Source of the DNA: SKVR01 sp964453995
GTDB lineage: Bacteria; Bacteroidota; Bacteroidia; Bacteroidales; UBA7960
Assembly: GCA_964453995.1 (NCBI GenBank)
Contig: CAYVQC010000015.1
Coordinates: forward strand, 11,550-75,549
Direction of reading: 5' to 3'
DNA length: 64,000 nucleotides
Part shown: piece by piece, positions 29,392 to 39,180 of the stretch
How positions within the stretch are numbered: position 1 is the stretch's first letter
Layout of the letters: every line of letters begins with the position of its first letter
Position numbers and translations under genes: made by a program
Notes under the pieces: model-generated
What the model was told of the DNA's origin: nothing
Database searches by the model: none
What the model saw: the letters and a program-made list of their open reading frames with translations, nothing else

Positions 29392-30870
29392 TTAAAGCCC
29401 TAAACCGTAGTATGCCCTGGTACCATTCGGATATACTCCTTCAATGAGCACTCCACCTGTGCGATTGCTTAGGATCGATACCAGTTCCCTGGCTGATTCT
29501 ACAGGTTTACGATCAACATGTGTGATGATAAACCCTTCCCTGATCCCTGCAGCGGAAAGACTACCGCGGCCAAGAGCGGCAACCCGCACTCCGTTCTCTA
29601 TTCTTAATCTGCTCAGATCAGAATCTGATACATTCTCAAGGGTTGCTCCCAGGGCTTCAACAATATCACGTTCTCCACGTTGCACAATTGAGGTATCTCC
29701 GTGGAGATTCCTTAGTGTGGTTGTACCTTCCAGTGTACGTCCATCGCGGTTATAGGTTACAGTAACTTCATCGCCCGGCCTTTTTCTTCCAATGGTTTCC
29801 AACAGGTCGCTGGTAGTATTGATGGTGCGGTCGTCAATGGCAGTAATAACATCACCCTGCTGCAGACCAGCTTCTTCTCCGGCGGTATTTTCTCCAACAT
29901 TTACCACATACACTCCCCTGTTTACACTTAGGCCATATTCGCGCACACGTGCCGGAGTTACATCATCAATATTGATTCCCAGGAAGCCCCTTTGTACTTC
30001 ACCATACTCCATCAGGTCCATGGTAACTTTTTTGGCAATATTTGACGGGATAGCAAACGAATACCCCGCAAACGAACCGGTGGTTGATGCAATAGCTGCA
30101 TTGATCCCTATAAGTTCACCACTGGTATTTACCAGGGCTCCACCACTGTTACCACGGTTTACTGCAGCATCTGTTTGTATAAAAGCCTCAATAGAAGTTC
30201 CTCCACCAAGGATATTTATATTTCTACCGGTAGCACTTACAATCCCGGCGGTTACAGTTGAAGTAAGATTGAACGGGTTTCCCACTGCAAGCACCCACTG
30301 GCCCACTTTTACATTATCAGAATCACCAAAAACGGCATAAGGTAAATTTTCTCCTTCAATCTTTAACAGGGCAAGATCTGTTGCAGGATCAAGACCTACC
30401 ACCACAGCATCAAATACCCGGTTATCATTGAGAGTTACCTCGATGGTTACAGCATCCTGTACCACATGATTGTTGGTAATTACATAACCATCATCACTAA
30501 TGATTACACCACTACCGCTTCCCTGTACCCGGCGATCGGGTGCCTGGCGCTGCCGTGGCCCAAAAAATTCGCGAAATGCATCATTGCCTCCAAAGAACTC
30601 ATCATATATAGAGCTGGGGCGTTCAAACTCGGCACTAATATGGACCACTGTATTTACAGTCATTTCTGCAACTACGGTAAAGTCAGGCAAGGTTGTGGGA
30701 ACATTAGACAAAAGCCCGGTAAAAGCTTTGGGCACAGAGAAACTTCCCTGTTCTTCCTGCCATGTGGTATTATCCACGTTCTGCTGAGTTTGAAAAAAAG
30801 TTCTTTGTAGAAATAAAGCAATAAATCCGCCTAAAATCGCTATCAGTAAAAAAGAAAGAAACTTTTTCAT
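29392..30870 (-). CDS. degP: DegP/HtrA-type serine endoprotease (Do family)
   Basis: A 492-residue periplasmic protease-chaperone with an N-terminal membrane/signal segment (residues 3-22). The trypsin-like domain (~65-280) contains the full triad: His135 in TNNHVV, Asp165 in ATDLALL and Ser242 in GNSGGAL. Two PDZ domains follow (~295-385, with GFLGINIDDV and AGLQQGDVITAID, and ~400-490, with REGFIITHVDRKP). This is the two-PDZ layout of DegP/DegQ. It degrades misfolded envelope proteins. The gene is single and transcribed away from the divergent gene at 31182. Confidence 0.95.
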   Translation of the reverse strand: MKKFLSFLLIAILGGFIALFLQRTFFQTQQNVDNTTWQEEQGSFSVPKAFTGLLSNVPTTLPDFTVVAEMTVNTVVHISAEFERPSSIYDEFFGGNDAFREFFGPRQRQAPDRRVQGSGSGVIISDDGYVITNNHVVQDAVTIEVTLNDNRVFDAVVVGLDPATDLALLKIEGENLPYAVFGDSDNVKVGQWVLAVGNPFNLTSTVTAGIVSATGRNINILGGGTSIEAFIQTDAAVNRGNSGGALVNTSGELIGINAAIASTTGSFAGYSFAIPSNIAKKVTMDLMEYGEVQRGFLGINIDDVTPARVREYGLSVNRGVYVVNVGENTAGEEAGLQQGDVITAIDDRTINTTSDLLETIGRKRPGDEVTVTYNRDGRTLEGTTTLRNLHGDTSIVQRGERDIVEALGATLENVSDSDLSRLRIENGVRVAALGRGSLSAAGIREGFIITHVDRKPVESARELVSILSNRTGGVLIEGVYPNGTRAYYGLGL

Positions 30871-31181
30871 AGTTTATGTCATTTTTGATCAACACTATTG
30901 TTTTCAATTACACTATTCCAAGGGTCGTGGTGGAAAGCATAAGGATCAACGCAAAAGATGTACCTTTTCCTATGCAGATTGGCTCAATCTGTTATTAATG
31001 TTTCTTAATTGAACTGTTAAAAAACAAAACACAGGTCTTTCATTACCAGTCCAAACCCTGCGTTAAGTTACATTTACAATAATATTACAAAATAGAATCT
31101 GACCCCCTGAGCACTTTGCTCTTTTTCGTAATTTTACATGGTAAATCAATTGTATTCGCTGGTATCTCATTATCAAAAACC
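30871..31181. other. Divergent intergenic region (degP / unknown gene)
   Basis: About 310 bases that must hold promoters in both directions. I see no exact TAnnTTTG with a correctly spaced TTTG on either strand, and no hairpin of note. Confidence 0.4.
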
Positions 31182-31814
31182 GTGAAAAGAAAACCAAAAT
31201 CAGAATTTAGTGCATTTCACCTTTTACTGGGCCTGTTGCTGGGTTTTTTGCTGGGCACTACACTGGTATATTGGCATTCAAACCGACAAAATGACAGACT
31301 TTTTACTCAGGCACTTGAAAATGTAATGAATTATTTTTCGGATCATTCCATTCACCTGGAAGCAGGGGATAGCATAATTTTGATCCGTGACAAGCAAATC
31401 CAGCCAAATCAACCGGTACTTTCTGACAACAACGAGCCTGAAGCATACAGGATTACCCGCGACAGACTGCTTCACACCAAAGTGATCATGCTAACCAATG
31501 TGAAAGACAGCCGTTCGCCGGCAGACCGGAAGCTCGATTCACTGTTGGGAAATTCCAGGGAACATTCAGATGTACAGGCTTTTTTTATCGAATTCTGGGA
31601 ATCTCCGCTTAATTCAGTTGGATACAAAATGGGCAAAAACAAAATTGTATTGTATGGTATACACTCATTCGGAAACATAAACCTGGTAAGGTACAATGAA
31701 AAAATTTATCTCAATTACCTCAGCGAATATTATCCTCTTGAAATGACAACCGCATTTAAACCCTTGATTCCCACACAGGAACCTGTTTTCACTTCAGAAA
31801 ATTCTGGTTTTTAG
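31182..31814 (+). CDS. Membrane-anchored protein of unknown function
   Basis: The predicted protein has 210 residues from a GTG start at 31182. The frame extends up to a TTG at 31116, but those extra residues look less natural. A basic N-terminus (KRKPKSEF) is followed by one TM with repeated LLLG/LLGF motifs (about residues 10-30), so the remaining ~180 residues are probably periplasmic. No family was recognised. The domain includes a coiled or helical part (LFTQALENVMNYFSDHS) and a Tyr-rich beta-like C-terminus (GINLVRYN-type, INLVRYNEKIYLNYLSEYYP). dapF follows 79 bp downstream, possibly co-transcribed. The function is unknown. Confidence 0.65.
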   Translation: MKRKPKSEFSAFHLLLGLLLGFLLGTTLVYWHSNRQNDRLFTQALENVMNYFSDHSIHLEAGDSIILIRDKQIQPNQPVLSDNNEPEAYRITRDRLLHTKVIMLTNVKDSRSPADRKLDSLLGNSREHSDVQAFFIEFWESPLNSVGYKMGKNKIVLYGIHSFGNINLVRYNEKIYLNYLSEYYPLEMTTAFKPLIPTQEPVFTSENSGF

Positions 31815-31893
31815 GCTTATTGGGCCATAATCTTACCACTATTACCCCGGAAAATCAAAACCAACAATAAAAACATCAGACGAAATAATCCAC

Positions 31894-32700
31894 ATGACCA
31901 TATCATTTTTTAAATACCACGGTGCCGGAAACGATTTTATAATCATTGATGAGAGAAATGTTTCCTCCCTTTCTCAAAAAACGGATAAGGAAAAAATTAT
32001 TGCCCGGCTATGCCACAGAAGATTTGGCATTGGGGCAGATGGTTTGATGCTCTTACAAGAAAGTAATGATGCTGATTTCGAAATGATTTATTTCAACGCT
32101 GATGGGAAAGAGGGTACAATGTGCGGAAACGGCGGAAGATGCCTGGTAGCATTCGCCCACCACCAGGGCCTGATCGGTAAGGAGTGTCACTTTCTTGCTG
32201 TAGATGGGTTTCATAAGGCCAGTATTATTCGAACTGACGGCAATGGAATGGAGGTTTCCCTTCAGATGAATGATGTAAAAACCATACAACCTGTTTATGA
32301 TGGCTTTTCCCTCGATACGGGCTCACCCCATTATGTTACTTTTACAACCAATATTGAAAGCCTTGACGTTGTTGAAACCGGGAAAAAACTGCGTCATGAC
32401 CCCGTATTCGGAAAGCAAGGCATCAATGTAAATTTTGTGGAGATCAGAAACAATACACTGCACATTCGCACCTATGAGCGTGGCGTGGAAGATGAAACCC
32501 TGGCATGTGGCACAGGTATTACTGCTGCAGCCATTGTAGCCCACCATGCCCGGCTAAAAATCCCTGCCCAGGAGTACAACATAATGGCCATGGGAGGAAA
32601 TCTTAAGGTTTCTTTTGCATTTAGCCCTTCCACCGGCTATAACAACATTTTTTTGCAGGGGCCTGCCGTAAAGGTTTTTGAAGGAAAAACAGATTTATAG
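31894..32700 (+). CDS. dapF: Diaminopimelate epimerase
   Basis: A 268-residue enzyme that converts LL- to meso-diaminopimelate for lysine and peptidoglycan synthesis. Both catalytic Cys motifs are seen: MCGNGGRC in the N-terminal half and ETLACGTGITAAA in the C-terminal half. The substrate-binding YHGAGNDFIIID start, FNADG and NVNFVEI are also present. Length and the two-lobed pseudo-symmetry are normal. Presence of dapF implies DAP-type peptidoglycan, as expected for the phylum. mltG, another wall gene, lies 660 bp downstream. Confidence 0.96.
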   Translation: MTISFFKYHGAGNDFIIIDERNVSSLSQKTDKEKIIARLCHRRFGIGADGLMLLQESNDADFEMIYFNADGKEGTMCGNGGRCLVAFAHHQGLIGKECHFLAVDGFHKASIIRTDGNGMEVSLQMNDVKTIQPVYDGFSLDTGSPHYVTFTTNIESLDVVETGKKLRHDPVFGKQGINVNFVEIRNNTLHIRTYERGVEDETLACGTGITAAAIVAHHARLKIPAQEYNIMAMGGNLKVSFAFSPSTGYNNIFLQGPAVKVFEGKTDL

Positions 32701-32764
32701 CCATGCTCTGTGAATAGGATTACAACCTCAACTTTTATGCTGTTCCCATATGAAAAAGTATGTT

Positions 32765-32772
32765 TATATTTG
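32765..32772 (+). promoter_or_regulatory. Possible -7 element (TATATTTG) for the acetyltransferase gene
   Basis: An exact TAnnTTTG match about 50 bp before the ATG at 32820. No well-spaced -33 TTTG is seen. Confidence 0.4.
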
Positions 32773-32819
32773 ACTTTTTGCTAAAAAAGAAATTACAATC
32801 TAAAACATAAACCAGTCCG

Positions 32820-33341
32820 ATGCAATCACTCAACGGAAAGAATCTCAGGCTCAGAGCCATGGAGCCATCAGACATTGATCTGATGTACGAATGGGAAAAT
32901 GATCCGGAAACATGGATCTACAGCAATACCACAACGCCTTTCTCCAGATTTTATCTTGAGCAATACATTATCAATTCACATTGCGATATTTACAGTGAAA
33001 AACAATTGCGCCTGATGATAGAAACCAGGGATGGGACCACCCTGGGGTGTATCGACATGTTTGAATTTGATCCCAAAAACCGCAGGGCAGGCATAGGAAT
33101 TCTCATTGCAAGGGAATTCAGGAAAAAAGGATTTGCTTCAGAGTCTTTGGATATCATCATCAATTATGCAAAGAATGTGCTTGCTCTGCACCAGCTATTT
33201 TGCAACATATCCCATGACAATAAAAAAAGCCTGGAGCTGTTTAAAAAGAAAGGATTTCGTGAAGCAGGACAAAAAAAACAATGGCTTCTGGTAGAAGACC
33301 ACTGGGTAGATGAGCATTTTCTGCAGTTGATATTTGCATAA
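32820..33341 (+). CDS. GNAT-family N-acetyltransferase (RimJ/SpeG-like)
   Basis: A 173-residue acetyltransferase. It starts with NLRLRAMEPSDIDLMYEWEND, the usual N-terminal element of the RimJ/RimL/SpeG branch (seen here in two parts, NLRLRAMEPSDID and YEWENDPETW). The acetyl-CoA site lies at ~95-115 (AGIGILIAREFRKKGFASES), and the C-terminal region has HDNKKSLELFKKKGF. The acceptor could be a polyamine, ribosomal protein or another amine; sequence does not decide. mltG begins 23 bp after the stop, so the two are likely in one transcript. Confidence 0.9.
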   Translation: MQSLNGKNLRLRAMEPSDIDLMYEWENDPETWIYSNTTTPFSRFYLEQYIINSHCDIYSEKQLRLMIETRDGTTLGCIDMFEFDPKNRRAGIGILIAREFRKKGFASESLDIIINYAKNVLALHQLFCNISHDNKKSLELFKKKGFREAGQKKQWLLVEDHWVDEHFLQLIFA

Positions 33342-33363
33342 TAAAAAATACTATACATCAAAA

Positions 33364-34440
33364 ATGACAAAACGTAAAACAAGAAAAAAAGGAATTAAAA
33401 TGCCCTTTTGGCTAAAGATTATTGTTTCGCTGCTGGTTATCCTTTTCGTAACCGGAGGCATTGCAGCCTGGCGCTTGTATCATGCCATTTACCAACCCAA
33501 CATTTTTCTGGGCGAACGAAAAACCTCCCACATCTTTATTCCTACAGGCAGCAATTTCACTGATGTAAAAACCATTCTGTACAACAATGGCATGATCATC
33601 AACACCAATACCTTTGAGTGGGTAGCCGAAAAAAAGAATTACAAAAACAACATTCGCCCCGGTCGTTATCTGATTCATGAAGATATGGGCAACAATGAGT
33701 TGATCAACTTACTCCGCTCAGGCCAACAGGACCCGGTAATGCTTACCTTTAATAATATAAGGAACAAAGAACAACTGGCGGGCAATATTGCAAAACAGAT
33801 TGAAGCAGACTCCCTGTCAATCCTTACCTTGCTCAACGACAGGGAATTTTTGCGTCAGTATGATATGAGTCCCGAAACCGCAAAATTGCTTTTCATACCC
33901 AATACCTACGAGTTTTTTTGGAATACCTCTGCAGAACAGTTGCTGGCACGCATGCACCGCGAGTACAAAGCTTTTTGGAACGAGCAGAGGCTGAATAAGG
34001 CCATGCAGCTTAACCTAACACCCTACGAAGTGGGAACCCTTGCCTCTATAGTGCAGTTGGAAACCAGCAAAGCCGATGAATATTCAAAAGTGGCCGGTGT
34101 TTATATCAACCGGTTGCAGCGCAATATGCACCTTCAGGCCGACCCCACCGTAATTTTTGCTGTGGGGGATTTCTCCATCAGGCGTGTTCTCAATCGACAC
34201 CTTGAAATGGATTCACCCTACAATACCTACAAATACATTGGCTTACCCCCTGGCCCCATTGCATTGCCCGAACCTGCCGTTATTGATGGAGTGCTCAATT
34301 ACAAAGGACATGAATATCTGTTCTTTTGTGCCAAGGACGATTTTTCAGGATACCACGCATTTGCACGTACCTACAGCCAGCACAGGGCAAATGCCCGTCG
34401 CTATCAAAACGCCCTCAACCTGAGAAATATCATGAAATAG
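33364..34440 (+). CDS. mltG: Endolytic peptidoglycan transglycosylase MltG (YceG-like)
   Basis: A 358-residue protein. I chose the ATG at 33364 over an upstream TTG that overlaps the previous gene. A basic N-terminus and one TM (residues 16-38) anchor it in the inner membrane. A LysM-like subdomain precedes the YceG catalytic domain, whose active-site region ASIVQLETSKADEY keeps the catalytic Glu (the E before T). NRLQRNMHLQADPTVIFA and the C-terminal LPPGPIALPE and YLFFCA motifs also fit. MltG cleaves nascent glycan strands and is thought to terminate their elongation. The length is close to E. coli MltG (340). Confidence 0.94.
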   Translation: MTKRKTRKKGIKMPFWLKIIVSLLVILFVTGGIAAWRLYHAIYQPNIFLGERKTSHIFIPTGSNFTDVKTILYNNGMIINTNTFEWVAEKKNYKNNIRPGRYLIHEDMGNNELINLLRSGQQDPVMLTFNNIRNKEQLAGNIAKQIEADSLSILTLLNDREFLRQYDMSPETAKLLFIPNTYEFFWNTSAEQLLARMHREYKAFWNEQRLNKAMQLNLTPYEVGTLASIVQLETSKADEYSKVAGVYINRLQRNMHLQADPTVIFAVGDFSIRRVLNRHLEMDSPYNTYKYIGLPPGPIALPEPAVIDGVLNYKGHEYLFFCAKDDFSGYHAFARTYSQHRANARRYQNALNLRNIMK

Positions 34441-34609
34441 CCCATTGGCAGCGTTTCTTCGGCAGCACGATTCAATTTATCTTCTTACATTTGCCCTTAC
34501 ATTGGGGGGTTCATTTCCCGCTGTGATGTACAGACGGGCCATCTCTCCCAGCATAGTAATGATTTTTACATGGTGGTTGTTATGAATAGCAAAACAAATA
34601 AATACAGGT

Positions 34610-36019
34610 ATGAAGATCAAATTCGGAACTGACGGCTGGAGAGCTATTATAGCTAAAGATTTCACATTTGACAATGTAGCACGAGCAGCGCAGGGAACTG
34701 CCAACTGGCTGTTGGAAAGAGAAGAAAATCCTTCGGTAGTGTTAGGACACGATTGCCGTTTTGGTGGTGAATTGTTTACCGAAGTAGTAGCCAAAGTGAT
34801 GGCTCTGAATAACATTAAAGTTTTCATGGCCGATGGCATTGCCTCTACCCCGATGATCTCCATGGGTACATTGTATTACAAAACCAACCTGGGCATCGTG
34901 ATCACTGCCAGCCACAATCCGCCCGAATGGAACGGTTACAAGCTAAAAGGGCACTATGGCGGACCACTGATGGAAGAAGAGATAAGGCAGGTGGAGACAC
35001 TCATTCCTGATACCAATATCCATAACCTGGATGCCATCCGGTTGGAAGACCTGGTAGAATTAAACCAGGTAGAACGGGTTGACCTTGAAACCATATATTG
35101 CAACTACCTGGAAGAAAAATTCGACCTGGACGCCATCCGCAACTCACACCTTGAATTTGCCTTTGACGCCATGTACGGAAGCGGCCAAAACATCATGCGC
35201 AGGCTCTTCCCCGAAATTACCCTGGTACACTGCGAACGGCAACCCCTTTTCGATGGCATTCCCCCTGAACCTTTGCTGCGAAACCTGCAGGAGTTCTCTG
35301 AGATAATACAACTGGCAGAAAACATCGATTGTGGCCTGGCAGTAGATGGCGACGCCGACAGAATCGCCCTTTTCGATCACAGGGGTAATTACGTAGATTC
35401 GCACCACACCATGCTCCTGCTGATCCATTACCTCTATAAATACAAGGGAATGAAAGGAAAGGTAGCCACTGGTTTTTCATCTACGGTAAAGATCGACAAG
35501 CTCTGTCAAATCTACAACCTGCCACTTGAGCGGGTCAAGATCGGGTTCAAGCATATTTGCGGACTCATGCTCCATGAAAATATTCTTATGGGAGGTGAAG
35601 AATCAGGTGGAATTGCCGTAACCGGGCATATACCAGAAAGAGACGGCATTTTTAACGGTCTGCTCATTTGGGAAGCTATGGTAAAAACTGGCAAGTCCTT
35701 GAGGGATCTCATAAGGGAGATATACGATCTTACCGGTGCTTTTGCGTTCGAAAGAAGTGACCTGAAGCTCTCACAGCATGATAAAAACAGGATTGTGGAG
35801 AACTGCGAAAACAATGTTTACAAAGCTTTTGGGCCTTACACAGTAGAAAAGGTGGAAACCCTCGATGGATTCAAATACTATTTCAATGATCATGAATGGC
35901 TCATGATTCGCCCTTCGGGCACCGAACCGGTGTTGCGCACCTATGCCGAATCTTCCACCAGAGAAAAAGCACTGGATATACTGAAGACCGGCTATGATAC
36001 CATCATGAAATCATCATAG
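34610..36019 (+). CDS. Phosphoglucomutase/phosphomannomutase family protein
   Basis: A 469-residue alpha-D-phosphohexomutase with four domains in the usual order. The phosphoserine loop TASHNPPEWNGYK places Ser101 as the catalytic residue. The metal-binding loop is VDGDADRIALFD (~residue 245), the sugar-binding loop is GGEESGG (~327), and the phosphate-binding loop is RPSGTEPVLRTYAES (~435). It interconverts hexose 1- and 6-phosphates; glucose, mannose or glucosamine preference cannot be fixed here, though the GEESGG loop is typical of PGM/PMM members. The gene is 170 bp from mltG. Confidence 0.93.
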   Translation: MKIKFGTDGWRAIIAKDFTFDNVARAAQGTANWLLEREENPSVVLGHDCRFGGELFTEVVAKVMALNNIKVFMADGIASTPMISMGTLYYKTNLGIVITASHNPPEWNGYKLKGHYGGPLMEEEIRQVETLIPDTNIHNLDAIRLEDLVELNQVERVDLETIYCNYLEEKFDLDAIRNSHLEFAFDAMYGSGQNIMRRLFPEITLVHCERQPLFDGIPPEPLLRNLQEFSEIIQLAENIDCGLAVDGDADRIALFDHRGNYVDSHHTMLLLIHYLYKYKGMKGKVATGFSSTVKIDKLCQIYNLPLERVKIGFKHICGLMLHENILMGGEESGGIAVTGHIPERDGIFNGLLIWEAMVKTGKSLRDLIREIYDLTGAFAFERSDLKLSQHDKNRIVENCENNVYKAFGPYTVEKVETLDGFKYYFNDHEWLMIRPSGTEPVLRTYAESSTREKALDILKTGYDTIMKSS

Positions 36020-36083
36020 CCCATCGGCAGGAGAAGGAAGGATTCCAGGGATGGTCCGGGCCGGTTGGCACAAATACATCATT

Positions 36084-37082
36084 ATGCAATACCTGCACTC
36101 TTTGTCATTGAAAAAAAGACGGCCCTCATTTTTATTTGCTCTGCAAATGACGGCAATAGGCATGTGCCTGGTATTGCAGATGCCCGCCTCTGCCATGGAC
36201 ACTATTGCAAACAGCAATCCGCCTTCTGCCTCGCCAATAGCCCTGGAGAAGAATACCCCACCCCCGTACAGATTACATTTGGTCACCACTGCTCATGTAA
36301 TCGGCTACACCGGCACCCTGCTTATGCTCAATGAGCTCTGGTATAAAGATCATCCCCGCTCCTCGTTTCATTTTTTCAATGATTCGGGGCATTGGAAACA
36401 GATGGATAAAGCAGGACATACCGTTACTGCCTTTCATTTCAGCAAACTCAGCTACAGAACTTTCAGATGGGCAGGTCTGGACAATAAGCAGGCAACATTA
36501 TGGGGCAGCATTTCAGGTAGTGCCTTTCTCACCACCATCGAGTTGCTGGATGGATTCTCCCGTGAATGGGGCGCTTCATGGGCCGATATTGGTGCCAACA
36601 CTTTTGGCGCACTGAGCTTCATGATGCAACAATATTGGTGGCAGGAACAGAAAATTCTCTGGAAATACTCTTTTTCACCCAGCAATTTGTCGCAATACCG
36701 ACCCGGACTCCTGGGCTCCACCTTCGCTGAAAACCTTATAAAGGACTACAACGGACAAACCTTTTGGCTTTCCTTCAACCTTCGGTCCCTTTTGGGCGCA
36801 AAAAACTCACTTCCCCCATGGCTCAATGTAGCCTTAGGGTATGGTGCCATGGGTATGTTGGGCAGCTCACAAAACCCTGCCTCCCACAATGGCAGGCCGC
36901 TACCCGTTCACAACAGGTACCGCCAGTTTTACCTGGCCCCCGACATTGACTTTTCGCGTATCCCAACACGATCTCCTACCCTTCAGCAAATCCTTACCAC
37001 TTTAAACTTTATCAAATTCCCCGCTCCTGCCCTGGAATACAATTCTGAACACGGCTGGGTATTGCACTGGGTGTTTTTTTAA
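36084..37082 (+). CDS. DUF2279 family (YfiM-like) exported protein
   Basis: A 332-residue protein from the ATG at 36084 (an upstream ATG at 36051 would add 11 residues and spoil the signal peptide). The signal segment covers about residues 1-38, ending ASA. The conserved core (about 95-215) reads FFNDSGHWKQMDKAGH, then FGALSFMMQQYWW and NLIKDYNGQTFWLSFNL. These motifs belong to the DUF2279/YfiM family, thought to be envelope lipoproteins or barrel-like outer-membrane proteins. The protein ends with an aromatic HWVFF, consistent with an outer-membrane beta structure. Its role is unknown. The stop is followed by a long leader for the next gene. Confidence 0.82.
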   Translation: MQYLHSLSLKKRRPSFLFALQMTAIGMCLVLQMPASAMDTIANSNPPSASPIALEKNTPPPYRLHLVTTAHVIGYTGTLLMLNELWYKDHPRSSFHFFNDSGHWKQMDKAGHTVTAFHFSKLSYRTFRWAGLDNKQATLWGSISGSAFLTTIELLDGFSREWGASWADIGANTFGALSFMMQQYWWQEQKILWKYSFSPSNLSQYRPGLLGSTFAENLIKDYNGQTFWLSFNLRSLLGAKNSLPPWLNVALGYGAMGMLGSSQNPASHNGRPLPVHNRYRQFYLAPDIDFSRIPTRSPTLQQILTTLNFIKFPAPALEYNSEHGWVLHWVFF

Positions 37083-37490
37083 CCCGGAATCTGCTTCTCC
37101 ATCAGATCAGGCACATTCCCAACCATTCCAGGCCCTCATTGTATTTGTTGTTTATCCAAACAATTTTCAAATAAAAAATTACAGTGTAATAAATTATACT
37201 ACCTTTGCACGTCTTTTGCGTCAGGCTTGTTGTGTAAAAACATTTTAGGGTAAAGCCAGATGCGGTTTGTTTATCTTATTTTGTTTTATGCTGAAATACA
37301 GGGCCATTTGCTGCCCGCCAACAAGTGGTAAAAGATCAGAGAACATCTTTCCTTTTATCCATTCTTCAAAAACGAATATTGCGCAGATCGTCCCAATGAT
37401 CTCACAAAAAGCAGATTTCGTTTCAATCCATTAGATTTTAAAACATTCACAAAAGCATGGTAAATCCTGCTTCGAATTCAAATTGATTTT
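37083..37490 (+). promoter_or_regulatory. Promoter and long leader of the DEAD-box helicase gene
   Basis: The -7 element TACCTTTG at 37200-37207 is an exact TAnnTTTG match (followed by GCAC), although no -33 TTTG is correctly spaced. Transcription would give a 5' leader of about 275 bases. A 48-codon frame (37288-37434) lies in the leader; it has no family match and may be fortuitous. Long leaders are common for cold-shock helicase mRNAs. Confidence 0.5.
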
Positions 37491-39149
37491 ATGATCACTA
37501 CATTAGATTTAACTTTTAACGATCTTTTTCTCAGCGAAGAAGTTTTGAGAGGTATTACTGAAATGGGCTACAAAACGCCCACTCCCATCCAGGAACAATC
37601 CATTCCGGTTATGCTTGAAGGGCATGACATGATCGGTCAGGCACAGACAGGGACCGGCAAAACTGCTGCCTTTGGGCTGCCTATCCTGGATATGATCAAT
37701 CCCGGCGATCATTCTGTGCAGGCACTTATCCTGTGCCCCACCCGCGAACTTTGTGTTCAGATCGCAGATGAATTGGAAAAAATGGCTGCATACAAAAAAG
37801 GAATTAAAATCCTTTCTATCTATGGTGGCGACTCTTATACACGCCAGATCAGGGGACTGAAAGACGGAGCCCAGATTGTGGCAGGAACCCCCGGCAGGGT
37901 GATGGATCACCTGCGCAGAGGTACCCTTAAAATCACCGGCCTGAAGGTTGCCGTAATGGATGAAGCCGATGAAATGCTCAATATGGGATTCAGGGAAGAT
38001 ATGGAAACCATCCTGGAAACCACCCCTGCAGAAAAACAAACCGCCATGTTTTCGGCCACCATGTCAAAACCCATACTGGAGATCAGCAGGAAATTTCTTC
38101 AAAATCCCCGGATCATAAAAGTGGCAGACCAGAATGTAACTGCATCAACCATAGAACAGGTTTACTTTGAAACCCGTGGTGCAAAGAAAAACCGCATCAT
38201 TGCCGACCTGATTCAACTGCATGAACTGAAGCTCTCACTGGTATTTTGCAATACCAAAGCCAGAACTGACGGCGTAACCGATGAACTGCGCAAGGCAGGC
38301 CTCAAAGCTGAAGCCCTCCATGGCGACCTGAGCCAGAGCATGAGAAATCAGGTACTTAACCGCTTTAAAAATGCTGACATCAACGTGCTTGTTGCTACTG
38401 ATGTGGCTGCACGTGGCCTTGATGTAAACAATGTAGATGCTGTATTCAACTTTGACCTGCCCCACGACAACGAATATTATGTGCACCGTATCGGCCGAAC
38501 GGGCCGCGCTGGTAAAACCGGACGTGCCTTCAGCTTCGCCGAATCGCGCAAGGATGACCGAAAAATTCTTGAATTGGAAAGGTTCATCAAAATGAAGATA
38601 GTAAAAGGCAAACTGCCAACACGGCGCGAAATTCATCTTTCAAACATCACCAGGTTGGAAAATGAACTTATGGCCATTGCCGTAGAAGAAAAACTCAAAG
38701 ACTACGAAAAGGTGCTGCACGATATGTACGGCAAAGGTTTTGACCCGCATCTGCTGGCAGCATGCCTTCTGAAAACAGTGATGGATGAAAAGGGAATCAA
38801 ACCCCGGATGCCCGAGGAACCTACTGAATTTATCAGCGACATAGCAATTCCCGTTAAAGAGAAACCCGGTAAAAATGGTAAGGCGAAAAAAGATAACAAT
38901 CCGGCCAACTCACCCAAGATACGCATGCACCTTGGATTAGGGAAAAAAGACAGGATCAAACCCGGCGATATTGTGGGGGCCATTACCGGCGAATGCAAGA
39001 TACCCGGAAGCGACATTGGCGTGATTGACATGTTTGACCATTTCAGTTACTTCGAAATTTCCGAAACCCAGGTGCGCAGGGTTCTCAAAGGCATGAAGAG
39101 AAATACCATCAAAGGGAAAAAATTTATGCTTTCCATAGCCAGGAATTAA
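37491..39149 (+). CDS. DEAD-box ATP-dependent RNA helicase with DbpA-type RNA-binding domain
   Basis: A 552-residue helicase. Core motifs in order are the Q-motif PTPIQEQSIPVML, Walker A AQTGTGKT, PTRELC, GG and TPGR, the DEAD box VMDEADEML, SAT, and in the second RecA domain VATDVAARGLDV and HRIGRTGRAG. A linker of basic and acidic residues (~430-480) leads to a C-terminal DbpA/CsdA-like RRM (~485-552, GLGKKDRIKPGDIVGAI). It would unwind rRNA or mRNA structure, likely in ribosome assembly or cold adaptation. The long leader fits cold-shock control. An inverted repeat 38 bp downstream may end transcription. Confidence 0.95.
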   Translation: MITTLDLTFNDLFLSEEVLRGITEMGYKTPTPIQEQSIPVMLEGHDMIGQAQTGTGKTAAFGLPILDMINPGDHSVQALILCPTRELCVQIADELEKMAAYKKGIKILSIYGGDSYTRQIRGLKDGAQIVAGTPGRVMDHLRRGTLKITGLKVAVMDEADEMLNMGFREDMETILETTPAEKQTAMFSATMSKPILEISRKFLQNPRIIKVADQNVTASTIEQVYFETRGAKKNRIIADLIQLHELKLSLVFCNTKARTDGVTDELRKAGLKAEALHGDLSQSMRNQVLNRFKNADINVLVATDVAARGLDVNNVDAVFNFDLPHDNEYYVHRIGRTGRAGKTGRAFSFAESRKDDRKILELERFIKMKIVKGKLPTRREIHLSNITRLENELMAIAVEEKLKDYEKVLHDMYGKGFDPHLLAACLLKTVMDEKGIKPRMPEEPTEFISDIAIPVKEKPGKNGKAKKDNNPANSPKIRMHLGLGKKDRIKPGDIVGAITGECKIPGSDIGVIDMFDHFSYFEISETQVRRVLKGMKRNTIKGKKFMLSIARN

Positions 39150-39180
39150 AGCATGAGCAATGGCCATTGCTAAAGATTGC

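Noticed and set aside
33334..33363. TTG start for mltG overlapping the acetyltransferase stop
   Set aside because: The ATG at 33364 has better spacing and removes an unnatural N-terminal stretch.
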